From Lachnospiraceae bacterium (GTDB lineage: Bacteria; Bacillota_A; Clostridia; Lachnospirales; Lachnospiraceae), in NCBI GenBank assembly GCA_017553665.1, contig JAFZKM010000254.1, positions 1-5,619 on the forward strand: DNA of 5,619 nt, written 5' to 3'. Position 1 is the first letter of the stretch, and each line of letters starts with the position of its first letter. The position numbers and the translations under genes were made by a program. Below are positions 1 to 5,619 of this stretch, piece by piece. The notes under the pieces are model-generated. The model did not search any database and was not told the origin of the DNA. It saw only the letters and a list, made by a program, of their open reading frames with translations.

Positions 1-79
1 AGGGATTTGAACCCTCGCGCCGCGCAAACGACCTACACCCTTAGCAGGGGCGCCTCTTCGGCCTCTTGAGTACTTCTCC
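1..79 (-). tRNA. tRNA-Ser(GCU), 3' end cut by window edge
   Basis: Read on the minus strand, this folds as a class II (long variable arm) tRNA. The 5' acceptor strand is GGAGAAG (79-73), followed by TA and a D arm closed by CTC/GAG. The anticodon stem is CGCCC/GGGTG around the loop CTGCTAA, giving anticodon GCU, which reads serine codons AGC and AGU. A long variable arm (GTCG paired with CGGC) follows, as expected for serine. The T arm GAGGG-TTCAAAT-CCCT runs into the window edge, so the last T-stem base, the 3' acceptor strand, the discriminator base and any encoded CCA lie outside. The identity follows from the anticodon and the long variable arm together. The gene has its own promoter upstream (151-179) and shares no promoter with the protein genes. 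Confidence 0.95.
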
Positions 80-150
80 GAGTGTCGAACTTAAAAGTCC
101 GGTATTAAATTGTGGCAGGCGGTTTGCGCCGCACCTAACCAACAAAAGCA

Positions 151-179
151 AGTATATCAAAGCGTAAAATCTTTGTCAA
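151..179 (-). promoter_or_regulatory. Sigma-A-type promoter of the tRNA-Ser gene
   Basis: On the minus strand there is a perfect -35 box TTGACA (179-174), a 17-base spacer and a -10 box TATACT (156-151), five of six to consensus. Transcription should begin near 144, leaving a leader of about 65 nt before the mature tRNA 5' end at 79. This is the best promoter in the window, as expected for a stable RNA gene. The -35 box is only two bases downstream of the T tract of the preceding terminator. Confidence 0.88.
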
Positions 180-181
180 GC

Positions 182-228
182 AAAAAAAGTCTGACGCAGC
201 TGCCATGATAAAACTGCTGCGTCAGACG
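182..228 (-). terminator. Intrinsic terminator of the zinc-ribbon membrane protein gene
   Basis: A perfect 12-bp inverted repeat (189-200 with 216-227; arm GTCTGACGCAGC on the plus strand) encloses a 15-base loop. On the minus strand it is followed at once by seven Ts (188-182). It begins about 9 bases past the TGA stop of the gene at 237-1811, so it fits as that gene's terminator. It also insulates the tRNA promoter that follows directly. Confidence 0.93.
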
Positions 229-236
229 TGTTTTCA

Positions 237-1811
237 TCAGAACATATACTTAAGAGAACTGATAAGATCCTTAAGAGTTTCGCTCTCGTCAAGCGCGTCG
301 GAAACGGCCTCGTAGAGTTCCATAAGCTCGTCCTTAAGATCGTCCTCATCCGCTTTGTCAACGCTGAATTCGGTACCCTTCATGGTCTCCATGTTATCCT
401 TCGAAGAGAAGGTGATCTCGAGCTTGTCAACAGGGATCGTTGTACCGCTGACATTAAGCTCCTTAACGGTAAGAGTAACGGTTGATTTGCTGCACTCAAG
501 AGTACCCTTAACCGAGAATACATCCGACATGCCGCCGTACCAGTAGCTGTACTGCTGAGCCGAAACCTCGAACTTGCCCGACTTCTTGTCGTAGGAATAG
601 CTGAATGAGAACTCCTCGGGAATCTCGATGGTCATGCTCTCCTTATCGCCGCTGGTCTTGCCTGTGCCCTTCATGAGAAGCTTGCTGTCATCCTTCTTCT
701 TGCCGTTGTAAACAGCGAAATTCTGAAGTCTGTAGTCACCGCCGTTGAACTCAGCGTAGGCAGCGTCATCGCCGTATTCCACAACGATACCCGCGATCAT
801 ATCCTTGTAAAGATAGAATGTAAGCTCAATGTCTTCATCCATCTTGTCGATCTCTTTGGTGATCTCTTTCTTCAGATCGTCGATATCGGTTCCGGCCTTC
901 TCAAGAACGTCAGCCGCATCCTTCTCGACCATATCCATAATAATATCAACAAGCTCCTCAAGGTCGTCTGAAGTGATCTCCATGGAATATCCCTTGCAGT
1001 CACGCTTCTCGCCGTTTACCTTGATGCTCTTTGTATCATCCTTTTTGATCTTCAGGTCATCAAACCACTTTTTGATCTCTTTCTCATACTTCTTGCTTGA
1101 GCTCTTTCCCTTCGAAAGGCCGTCAGCAAATGCTTCAAGAGCCTCGTCGATGGACTTGATGGTGTCCTCGCCTGCAAGCTCCTCAAGTCCGTCTTTGTTA
1201 TCATTGGTATAATCGTAAACCAGAACCTTCTTATAATCGGTACCGGTAAGCTTAGCCTTTACAGCCTTCTTTCCGATCTCAATGACAGCTCCGAGATCGA
1301 CATCCTTGCCTTCCTTAACGGAAACGTTCATCTGCATCTCACTGTCGTTAACGGAAACGCCCATGCCGAGCTCGATCTTCTGATACTTTCCGCTGATGCC
1401 GAGCGAATACTTGCCCGAGTCATAGTTGAAAGCGCCGAGATCCTTTGCAAGGTAACCGGTGTCCTCGAATGTCTTTGCCAGTGCCTTTCCAACCTTCGAC
1501 TTCGAACCGCCAAAGAGCGAAACAGCAGCAAAAACGATAGCTGCCAAAGCAACCACACCTGCCGCGCAAAGAACGGGGATAAGCCACTTCTTGGGTGCCT
1601 TGGGCGCGGGAGCGGTCGACTGGTAAGGAGCGTAATCATACGCGGGTGCAGCATTCTGAGCAGTCTCAGTCGCTGCGGCTGCCGCCTCGGTCACGTTTTC
1701 CTGAATATTCTCGCCCGCAGTCTTTACTTCATCCGCAGGCTTCTGCGCGTCACGGCATGTGCAGACTTCATCGTCCTGCAGCTGCCTTCCGCAATAAGCA
1801 CAAAACTTCAT
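237..1811 (-). CDS. Zinc-ribbon, single-pass membrane protein with large extracytoplasmic domain, function unknown
   Basis: I do not recognise a characterised function. The 524-residue product starts with a short zinc-ribbon-like motif (Cys4, Cys7, Cys17, Cys19). A low-complexity Ala/Pro/Glu/Thr linker follows (about 21-74), then one strong transmembrane segment (about 76-100) preceded by lysines (KAPKK), which predicts the zinc ribbon inside the cell. The remaining roughly 420 residues would be outside. They are Lys/Asp/Glu-rich, with beta-strand-like stretches (about 130-200 and 325-480), a helical acidic middle (about 208-325) and a helical acidic C-terminus (485-524). The start is supported by AGGAGG (1823-1818) six bases before ATG. 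A candidate promoter lies at 1848-1875 and a hairpin terminator follows, so it may form its own transcript. Zinc-ribbon plus TM proteins of this type are common in Clostridia, where they are mostly annotated as hypothetical. An envelope sensing or lipoprotein-like binding role is possible but unproven. Confidence 0.88.
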   Translation of the reverse strand: MKFCAYCGRQLQDDEVCTCRDAQKPADEVKTAGENIQENVTEAAAAATETAQNAAPAYDYAPYQSTAPAPKAPKKWLIPVLCAAGVVALAAIVFAAVSLFGGSKSKVGKALAKTFEDTGYLAKDLGAFNYDSGKYSLGISGKYQKIELGMGVSVNDSEMQMNVSVKEGKDVDLGAVIEIGKKAVKAKLTGTDYKKVLVYDYTNDNKDGLEELAGEDTIKSIDEALEAFADGLSKGKSSSKKYEKEIKKWFDDLKIKKDDTKSIKVNGEKRDCKGYSMEITSDDLEELVDIIMDMVEKDAADVLEKAGTDIDDLKKEITKEIDKMDEDIELTFYLYKDMIAGIVVEYGDDAAYAEFNGGDYRLQNFAVYNGKKKDDSKLLMKGTGKTSGDKESMTIEIPEEFSFSYSYDKKSGKFEVSAQQYSYWYGGMSDVFSVKGTLECSKSTVTLTVKELNVSGTTIPVDKLEITFSSKDNMETMKGTEFSVDKADEDDLKDELMELYEAVSDALDESETLKDLISSLKYMF

Positions 1812-1847
1812 AATAGTCCTCCTGAAATATAATACTTAAACAATATT

Positions 1848-1875
1848 ATTTTATACAAAACCCTGAATTTGTAAA
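1848..1875 (-). promoter_or_regulatory. Candidate promoter of the zinc-ribbon membrane protein gene
   Basis: On the minus strand, a TTTACA -35 (1875-1870) is followed after 16 bases by a TAAAAT -10 (1853-1848). Each box is five of six to consensus. The stretch is strongly AT-rich compared with the flanking genes and sits between the stop of the AmiS/UreI gene (1894) and the AGGAGG at 1818-1823. I see no hairpin terminator between the two genes, so readthrough from the upstream gene is also possible. Confidence 0.6.
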
Positions 1876-1893
1876 GGTTTTTCTGCCGTTATC

Positions 1894-2400
1894 CTACCAT
1901 TGCCCCGTCAAAAGAAGTATTCCGGGTACCCAGGCTGTCACGATCCCCTCGAAAACCTGCAGTATCGGAACGAATTTCCCAAGGTCCTTTTTGAGTATGT
2001 CCGTGACAAACGCGCTGCCCCACAGAACAGCCCAGAGCCACCAGATAAGTCCCCATCTGATATCCGCGGTGATGCCGAGCGCGGGAAGTCCCGTAACGCC
2101 CTCGATTATGCCGAAAATAACGGCATTGACGGCGACAAATGTCGAAAACAGCGCGAAAGGCTTCGTGTCGAGGTCCCAGATATCGATCGCTGCGACGAAC
2201 AGATAGGTGAAACCGAACAGCAGGCCTGTTCCGGCCGCGTAATAGTCGCCTTTTACAAGGCTTACGAAATTAATGAACAATGACAGCGTTCCGACAAAAA
2301 TGTTCATGACCGCCGCGGCTTTTTTATCGGCCTTCAGCAGCGCGCATGCTCCGTTATTGATCAGAACGATTCCCACAAACAGCAGACATACTCCCAGCAT
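1894..2400 (-). CDS. AmiS/UreI family urea/amide channel
   Basis: This 168-residue, six-helix inner-membrane protein matches the AmiS/UreI family, which conducts urea or short-chain amides. Conserved blocks recalled from Helicobacter pylori UreI are clear: MLGVCLLFVGIVLINNG at the N-terminus, VMNIFVG, TGLLFGFTYLF (58-68), FVAVNAV, an LGI...WGLIWWLWAVLW block (108-127), LGKF and EGIVTAW (151-157). Glu151 aligns with Glu177 of the H. pylori channel. Predicted helices lie near 1-20, 30-49, 55-73, 83-103, 116-134 and 143-165. The loop between helices 2 and 3 is short, and the protein has no histidine at all, so the periplasmic-histidine acid gate of the H. pylori protein is absent. Length resembles amide-type AmiS (about 170) more than H. 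pylori UreI (195). The frame stays open to a GTG at 2430, but ATG 2400 is chosen because the family begins at MLG and an AAGGAG lies six bases before it. No urease or amidase gene is in the window, so substrate is unassigned. Confidence 0.93.
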   Translation of the reverse strand: MLGVCLLFVGIVLINNGACALLKADKKAAAVMNIFVGTLSLFINFVSLVKGDYYAAGTGLLFGFTYLFVAAIDIWDLDTKPFALFSTFVAVNAVIFGIIEGVTGLPALGITADIRWGLIWWLWAVLWGSAFVTDILKKDLGKFVPILQVFEGIVTAWVPGILLLTGQW

Positions 2401-2406
2401 AACTAT

Positions 2407-2412
2407 CTCCTT
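2407..2412 (-). promoter_or_regulatory. Ribosome-binding site fixing the AmiS/UreI start
   Basis: AAGGAG on the minus strand lies six bases before ATG 2400. It sits inside the longer open frame that would begin at GTG 2430, which argues that the first ten codons of that longer frame are not translated and that the family-typical MLG is the true N-terminus. Confidence 0.85.
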
Positions 2413-2446
2413 TCGCTCCGCTTCAGACACTCGCGGTTACGGATTA

Positions 2447-2476
2447 ATTTTACATCCCGCCCGAAGCGCGCGTCAA
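2447..2476 (-). promoter_or_regulatory. Candidate promoter of the AmiS/UreI gene
   Basis: On the minus strand, TTGACG (2476-2471) and TAAAAT (2452-2447) are each five of six to consensus, separated by an 18-base GC-rich spacer. The predicted start near 2440 gives a leader of about 40 nt, too short for a riboswitch. It lies back to back with the plus-strand promoter at 2523-2551. Confidence 0.6.
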
Positions 2477-2522
2477 TATCGGATCATCGCAGAAATTGCC
2501 ATAAGAAAAGCAATATAGCACA

Positions 2523-2551
2523 TTGAAGTTTTCATGACGCAAAGCTAGAAT
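2523..2551 (+). promoter_or_regulatory. Candidate promoter of the GH120 gene
   Basis: TTGAAG (2523-2528, four of six to consensus) and TAGAAT (2546-2551, five of six) are separated by 17 bases. Transcription would start near 2558, giving a leader of about 28 nt that contains AAAGGAG (2572-2578). The weak -35 box would fit a gene under control, but I see no clear operator palindrome. Confidence 0.5.
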
Positions 2552-2585
2552 TGAATTCAGAAACAAATATGAAAGGAGCCTATTC

Positions 2586-4580
2586 ATGAAATACTACGTT
2601 AACGCCTCCTCTCCCGTCGACGGAGACGGCTCAAATGCAAGACCTTTTAAAAAGATCAACGACGCGGCAAAAATAGCGGTTCCCGGCGATGAGATCATCG
2701 TCGCTCCCGGCATTTACCGCGAATATGTGAATCCGAGGAAAGCGGGCACAAAGGACGCCCGCATCACCTATCGCTCCGAGAAACCCTTAGGCGCTGTTAT
2801 CACGGGTGCCGAGGAACTTAAAGGCTGGACGAAGTATGAAGGAAACGTTTGGACCGCAAAGGTCGGCAACAGCATCTTCGGGGCATATAATCCTTACACC
2901 ACGAAGGTTTGCGGAGACTGGTACTTCTCTCCGATCATTCGTCATACAGGCTCGGTATTTTTAAACGATTCGATGATGTACGAAGCTACATCACTTGATG
3001 AGTGTATCAAAGGCGAGGCCGATCCCGGCGCATGGGATCAGGAGGCTTCAAAGTATAAATGGTACACGGAGCAGGACGGCGACACGACCGTGCTCTACGC
3101 GAATTTCCGCGGCAAGGATCCCAACGCCGAGAAGGTTGAATTCACCGTAAGACGAAACTGCTTTATGCCCGAAAAGGTTGGAGTGGGCTATATCACCGTG
3201 AGCGGATTCCTGATCACAAAGGCTGCGACCACATGGGCACCTCCCGCAGCATATCAGGACGGAATGATCGGTCCGCATTGGAGCAAAGGCTGGATCATCG
3301 AGGACTGCGAGATCAGCAACAGCCGCTGCTGCGGTATTTCCCTCGGAAAGTATTACGATCCCGAGAATGACATGTATTTCACGAAGAATCTCGTAAAGAG
3401 CCCCACTCAGATGGAACGTGACGCAGTATGCCGCGGTCAGTACCACGGCTGGCTGAAGGAACGTGTCGGCAGCCATATCATCCGCCGCTGCCACATCCAT
3501 CACTGCGAGCAGACCGGTATCGTAGGCCGTATGGGCGGTGTTTTCTCGACCATTGAAGACTGCCATATCCATGACGTCTGCACCTCACAGCAGCTGGGCG
3601 GCGCAGAGACCGCAGGCATCAAGCTTCATGCGGCCATTGATGTGACTATCAGGCGCAACCATATCCACAACTGCATCATGGGTGTATGGTGCGACTGGGA
3701 GACTCAGGGCGCGCGCATCACGCAGAACCTCATGCATGACAACCACCGTCCCGAAGGACGTGAGCATTCACTCGGCGCGATGTTCAACTGCGATATCTTC
3801 ATCGAGGTAGGCCACGGCCCGACACTGATCGACAACAATGTGCTGCTCTCCAAGGTTTCCGTTGTTATCCCGAGCGAAGGCATTGCCTGTGTCCACAATA
3901 TGATGCTCGGTTCCTTCGGCCTGATCAATTCGGGTGTAGACAGCGTCATAAACGGCCAGCGCGAGCCCCGCTACACGCCTTACCACATCCGTCACAGGAC
4001 AGAGGTTGCGGGCTTCATGACCATCCTTCACGGAGACGACCGTATTTACAACAATATCTTCATCCAGCACTATCCCGTAACGGATGAGACAAAGAAACCC
4101 TCAGACAACGACTATGAGCGCGTAGGCACGGCCTGCTTCGATATCTTCCCTTCCTACGAAGAGTGGTACGCGCCGTTCGCCAATAAAGAAAGGCCCGACA
4201 TGAGAGGCCTGGGTGAAGCTCACTTCGGTCATCTGCCCGTATGGGTCGGCGGCAACGCGTATTTTAACGGCGCAGACATCAGTAAGCATGACAAGACTTA
4301 TCTGAGCAATACCAACGATCACATAGATGTGGAACTTTCAGAAAAGGACGGAAAGAAGGTACTCAGGACCAATGTTTACGATTTCCTGAAAGACTTCAGC
4401 GTAGACATCATCACTACAGAAACGCTCGGAAAGGCCTTCGAGCCTGAACAGCGCTTCGAGAATCCCGACGGAAGTCCGATCACTTTCGATTGCGACTTCT
4501 ATGGAGATCACCGCGGCATCGGTGCCCTTCCGGGACCGTTCGCGGCAGGTGTGAAAGAATATACTTTCGCTGAGAAATAA
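2586..4580 (+). CDS. GH120 family beta-xylosidase, parallel beta-helix, probably cytoplasmic
   Basis: The 664-residue product resembles the GH120 beta-xylosidase XylC of Thermoanaerobacterium saccharolyticum along its length. Shared blocks include the N-terminal PF..IN.AA..A..GD.IIV..G.YRE (20-46), the WAPP...Q.G.IGP.WSKGWIIED stretch (217-240), GSHIIR (295-300), AGIKLHAAIDV (343-353), a TEVAGF...GDDR.YNNIFI run (472-493) and NAYFNGA (557-563). The catalytic pair recalled for XylC (nucleophile Asp382, acid/base Glu405) aligns with Asp370 in the WCDWE motif and Glu407 in FIEVGHGP. Repeated N-H-I-H turns (303-362) fit right-handed beta-helix coils. These enzymes release xylose from the non-reducing end of xylo-oligosaccharides. 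There is no signal peptide and there are 17 cysteines, which points to the cytoplasm. Compared with XylC, about 14 residues are inserted between the catalytic residues (around 388-402), and a further insertion is likely near 500-545. The start is supported by AAAGGAG seven bases before ATG. Substrates other than xylosides, such as arabinosides, cannot be excluded. Confidence 0.9.
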   Translation: MKYYVNASSPVDGDGSNARPFKKINDAAKIAVPGDEIIVAPGIYREYVNPRKAGTKDARITYRSEKPLGAVITGAEELKGWTKYEGNVWTAKVGNSIFGAYNPYTTKVCGDWYFSPIIRHTGSVFLNDSMMYEATSLDECIKGEADPGAWDQEASKYKWYTEQDGDTTVLYANFRGKDPNAEKVEFTVRRNCFMPEKVGVGYITVSGFLITKAATTWAPPAAYQDGMIGPHWSKGWIIEDCEISNSRCCGISLGKYYDPENDMYFTKNLVKSPTQMERDAVCRGQYHGWLKERVGSHIIRRCHIHHCEQTGIVGRMGGVFSTIEDCHIHDVCTSQQLGGAETAGIKLHAAIDVTIRRNHIHNCIMGVWCDWETQGARITQNLMHDNHRPEGREHSLGAMFNCDIFIEVGHGPTLIDNNVLLSKVSVVIPSEGIACVHNMMLGSFGLINSGVDSVINGQREPRYTPYHIRHRTEVAGFMTILHGDDRIYNNIFIQHYPVTDETKKPSDNDYERVGTACFDIFPSYEEWYAPFANKERPDMRGLGEAHFGHLPVWVGGNAYFNGADISKHDKTYLSNTNDHIDVELSEKDGKKVLRTNVYDFLKDFSVDIITTETLGKAFEPEQRFENPDGSPITFDCDFYGDHRGIGALPGPFAAGVKEYTFAEK

Positions 4581-4581
4581 G

Positions 4582-4615
4582 AAAACAGGGGCGGCCGGGC
4601 CGCCCCTGTTTTTTT
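4582..4615 (+). terminator. Strong intrinsic terminator shared by convergent genes
   Basis: An 11-bp perfect GC-rich stem (4585-4595 with 4599-4609, arm ACAGGGGCGGC) closes a three-base loop CGG and is followed by seven Ts (4609-4615). It begins two bases after the TAA of the GH120 gene. The stem can be extended by flanking A-T pairs. On the minus strand the hairpin is followed by only four Ts, so it may also end the convergent symporter transcript, less efficiently. The T tract overlaps the symporter's TAA stop codon (4614-4616). Confidence 0.95.
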
Positions 4616-5619
4616 ATTCGACGATCTGCTGCTTTCTCTCTTCGATCTCCTTGCGGATCTCATCGTAGCGCTCTTCATCGAGCTTGTAGAACTTCCTGTA
4701 GAGTACGCAAGCGATCAGCATCAGGATGCAGGGGATCAGAGTCATGGCGAGCAGAAGTCCGTTCTTCTGTCCTTCCGCAACTGACTTAACTCCCGCGTCG
4801 ATACTGTCGGTCTTCTGCTCGGCAGTGATCAGGCCCATCTCGGCATTCTTCTCAAGTTCCGAGATATTGTTCGTGTAAGTGGTCACACGGCAGATCACGT
4901 ACGAAACCGTAGTGATGATGACCGTGAAGGAACTTGCGAGCTTGGTAAGGAAAGGTCTCATCGAGGTGATGATCGCCTCGTCACGGGTTCCGTGCTTGAG
5001 CTCATTGTATTCAACCGTATTGATGATAGAGATCATCATGATCAGGTACAGGCCGTACTGTCCGAGGTTAGCGAGCATGAAGCCGCCGGTCAGGATCCAG
5101 AACTTGTACATCTCAGCGGGAAGCGCGAAGCCTGCCGCGATCTGGATCGCGTAGCCGACTGTCGCGATGATGCCCATATAGAGCACAAGCTTCTGTCTGT
5201 GGAACTTCTTCGAGATGGCGGGATAAAAGATCATCAGCAGCGCTGTAGCCGCAAGTCCGACTGTCTGGAAGGTTCCGTAGAGACCGCCCTCATATCCGAA
5301 TTCGAAGTAAATATAATTCGCGCCGATACCGCCCAGAACGATACCGTTGCCGATCTGCTGAAGCAGGAAAATGAGGCATATCCAGAGGAGCTGGTCATTG
5401 CCGCCGATGGTCTTGATGATCTTCTTGAAGCTGACCTTCGGAGCTTCCTTCTTCATATCGTCTCTGTTCTCCTTAGCTCCGAAAAGCGTAAAGAGAATGA
5501 ACAGAGGAGCCAGAACACTGATGATCAAAGCGATGCGGCCGTAAGCCACGCGTGTGGTACCGCCGATCGCGAATTTGCCTGCGGTGAGCATGGGAATGAG
5601 TACCGATGCCAGAGTTCCG
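4614..5619 (-). CDS. GPH family sugar:cation symporter (MFS-type), N-terminal part outside window
   Basis: The frame is open to the right edge, and the codons before the first internal ATG (5591) read GTLASVLIP, still membrane-like and typical of the family, so the gene continues beyond 5619. About 334 residues are visible. Members of the glycoside-pentoside-hexuronide (MelB-like) family run about 450-500, so roughly 120-170 N-terminal residues are missing. Counting from Met 5591, hydrophobic segments lie near 20-38, 67-90, 107-124, 136-156, 163-187, 215-236 and 278-298. The block from TVEYNELKHGTRDEAI to MRPFLTKLAS (192-220) is the GPH signature region after the tenth helix, and the charged YKLDEERYDEI tail (302-312) is typical of the C-terminus. 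A polar stretch of about 40 residues (238-277) separates the last two helices. The likely job is proton- or sodium-coupled uptake of glycosides. Xylosides are suggested only by the convergent GH120 neighbour. Confidence 0.92.
   Translation of the reverse strand, partial: GTLASVLIPMLTAGKFAIGGTTRVAYGRIALIISVLAPLFILFTLFGAKENRDDMKKEAPKVSFKKIIKTIGGNDQLLWICLIFLLQQIGNGIVLGGIGANYIYFEFGYEGGLYGTFQTVGLAATALLMIFYPAISKKFHRQKLVLYMGIIATVGYAIQIAAGFALPAEMYKFWILTGGFMLANLGQYGLYLIMMISIINTVEYNELKHGTRDEAIITSMRPFLTKLASSFTVIITTVSYVICRVTTYTNNISELEKNAEMGLITAEQKTDSIDAGVKSVAEGQKNGLLLAMTLIPCILMLIACVLYRKFYKLDEERYDEIRKEIEERKQQIVE

Noticed and set aside
1..79. tRNA-Ser as an attachment site for an integrated element
   Set aside because: The 3' end lies outside the window, there is no integrase gene and I see no repeated tRNA 3' segment further in, so there is nothing to support integration.
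80..143. Possible second tRNA or tRNA remnant in the leader (a GTTCGA motif near 85-90 on the minus strand)
   Set aside because: No T stem, anticodon arm or acceptor complement can be formed around the motif. It is best read as untranslated leader.
829..1212. Plus-strand open frame of 127 codons, Ser-rich
   Set aside because: It is antisense to the zinc-ribbon membrane protein gene. The Ser/Ile/Phe-rich composition is the usual shadow of Glu/Asp/Lys codons, and no convincing ribosome-binding site precedes it.
1900..2283. Plus-strand open frame of 127 codons opposite the AmiS/UreI gene
   Set aside because: The opposite strand encodes a clear family member. This frame is charged, low in hydrophobic residues and has no family resemblance.
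2401..2430. N-terminal extension of the AmiS/UreI protein from a GTG start at 2430
   Set aside because: The ten extra residues are polar and contain the ribosome-binding site of the internal ATG. Family members begin directly at MLG.
2401..2585. Riboswitch or long structured leader in the divergent intergenic region
   Set aside because: The predicted leaders are about 40 and 28 nt, and I see no long stem or terminator-like hairpin between either promoter and its gene.
3048..3572. Minus-strand open frame of 174 codons inside the GH120 gene
   Set aside because: It lies wholly inside the well-supported GH120 coding region, lacks recognisable motifs, and its composition (Ala, Val, His) fits a shadow frame.

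Overview
The window looks like a chromosomal segment from an anaerobic Bacillota (Clostridia), probably an oscillospiral or lachnospiral gut or rumen fibre degrader. The evidence is strong AGGAG ribosome-binding sites, canonical sigma-A-type promoters, T-tract hairpin terminators, a 'MKFCAYCG' zinc-ribbon membrane protein of a style common in Clostridia, and a xylosidase gene next to a GPH-type sugar symporter. The assignment to this group is inference. No plasmid, phage, CRISPR or transposon signature is visible.

Layout, left to right. (1) A tRNA-Ser(GCU) on the minus strand runs off the left edge. Its own near-consensus promoter lies about 65 nt upstream of the mature 5' end. (2) Directly abutting that promoter is a hairpin terminator for the next minus-strand gene, which encodes a 524-residue protein with a cytoplasmic zinc ribbon, one membrane anchor and a large secreted domain of unknown function. 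(3) Upstream of it, also on the minus strand, is a 168-residue AmiS/UreI-family urea/amide channel. Its start is best placed 30 bases inside the longest open frame. (4) A 185-base divergent promoter region separates it from a plus-strand gene for a 664-residue parallel beta-helix enzyme, which I identify as a glycoside hydrolase family 120 beta-xylosidase. (5) A strong GC-rich hairpin terminator lies between this gene and a convergent minus-strand gene for a glycoside-pentoside-hexuronide (GPH):cation symporter. That gene is cut by the right edge.

How they may work together: the GH120 enzyme has no signal peptide and is probably cytoplasmic. It would cleave imported xylo-oligosaccharides, and the neighbouring GPH symporter is a plausible importer of xylosides or oligosaccharides, although the two are convergently transcribed and not an operon. 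The AmiS/UreI channel has no urease or amidase partner within the window, so it appears as an orphan here. It could supply nitrogen (urea or short amides), but that is inference. I did not find a convincing new multi-gene system. The most notable items are the orphan histidine-free UreI homologue, a GH120 enzyme with an apparent insertion between its two catalytic residues, and the uncharacterised zinc-ribbon membrane protein.
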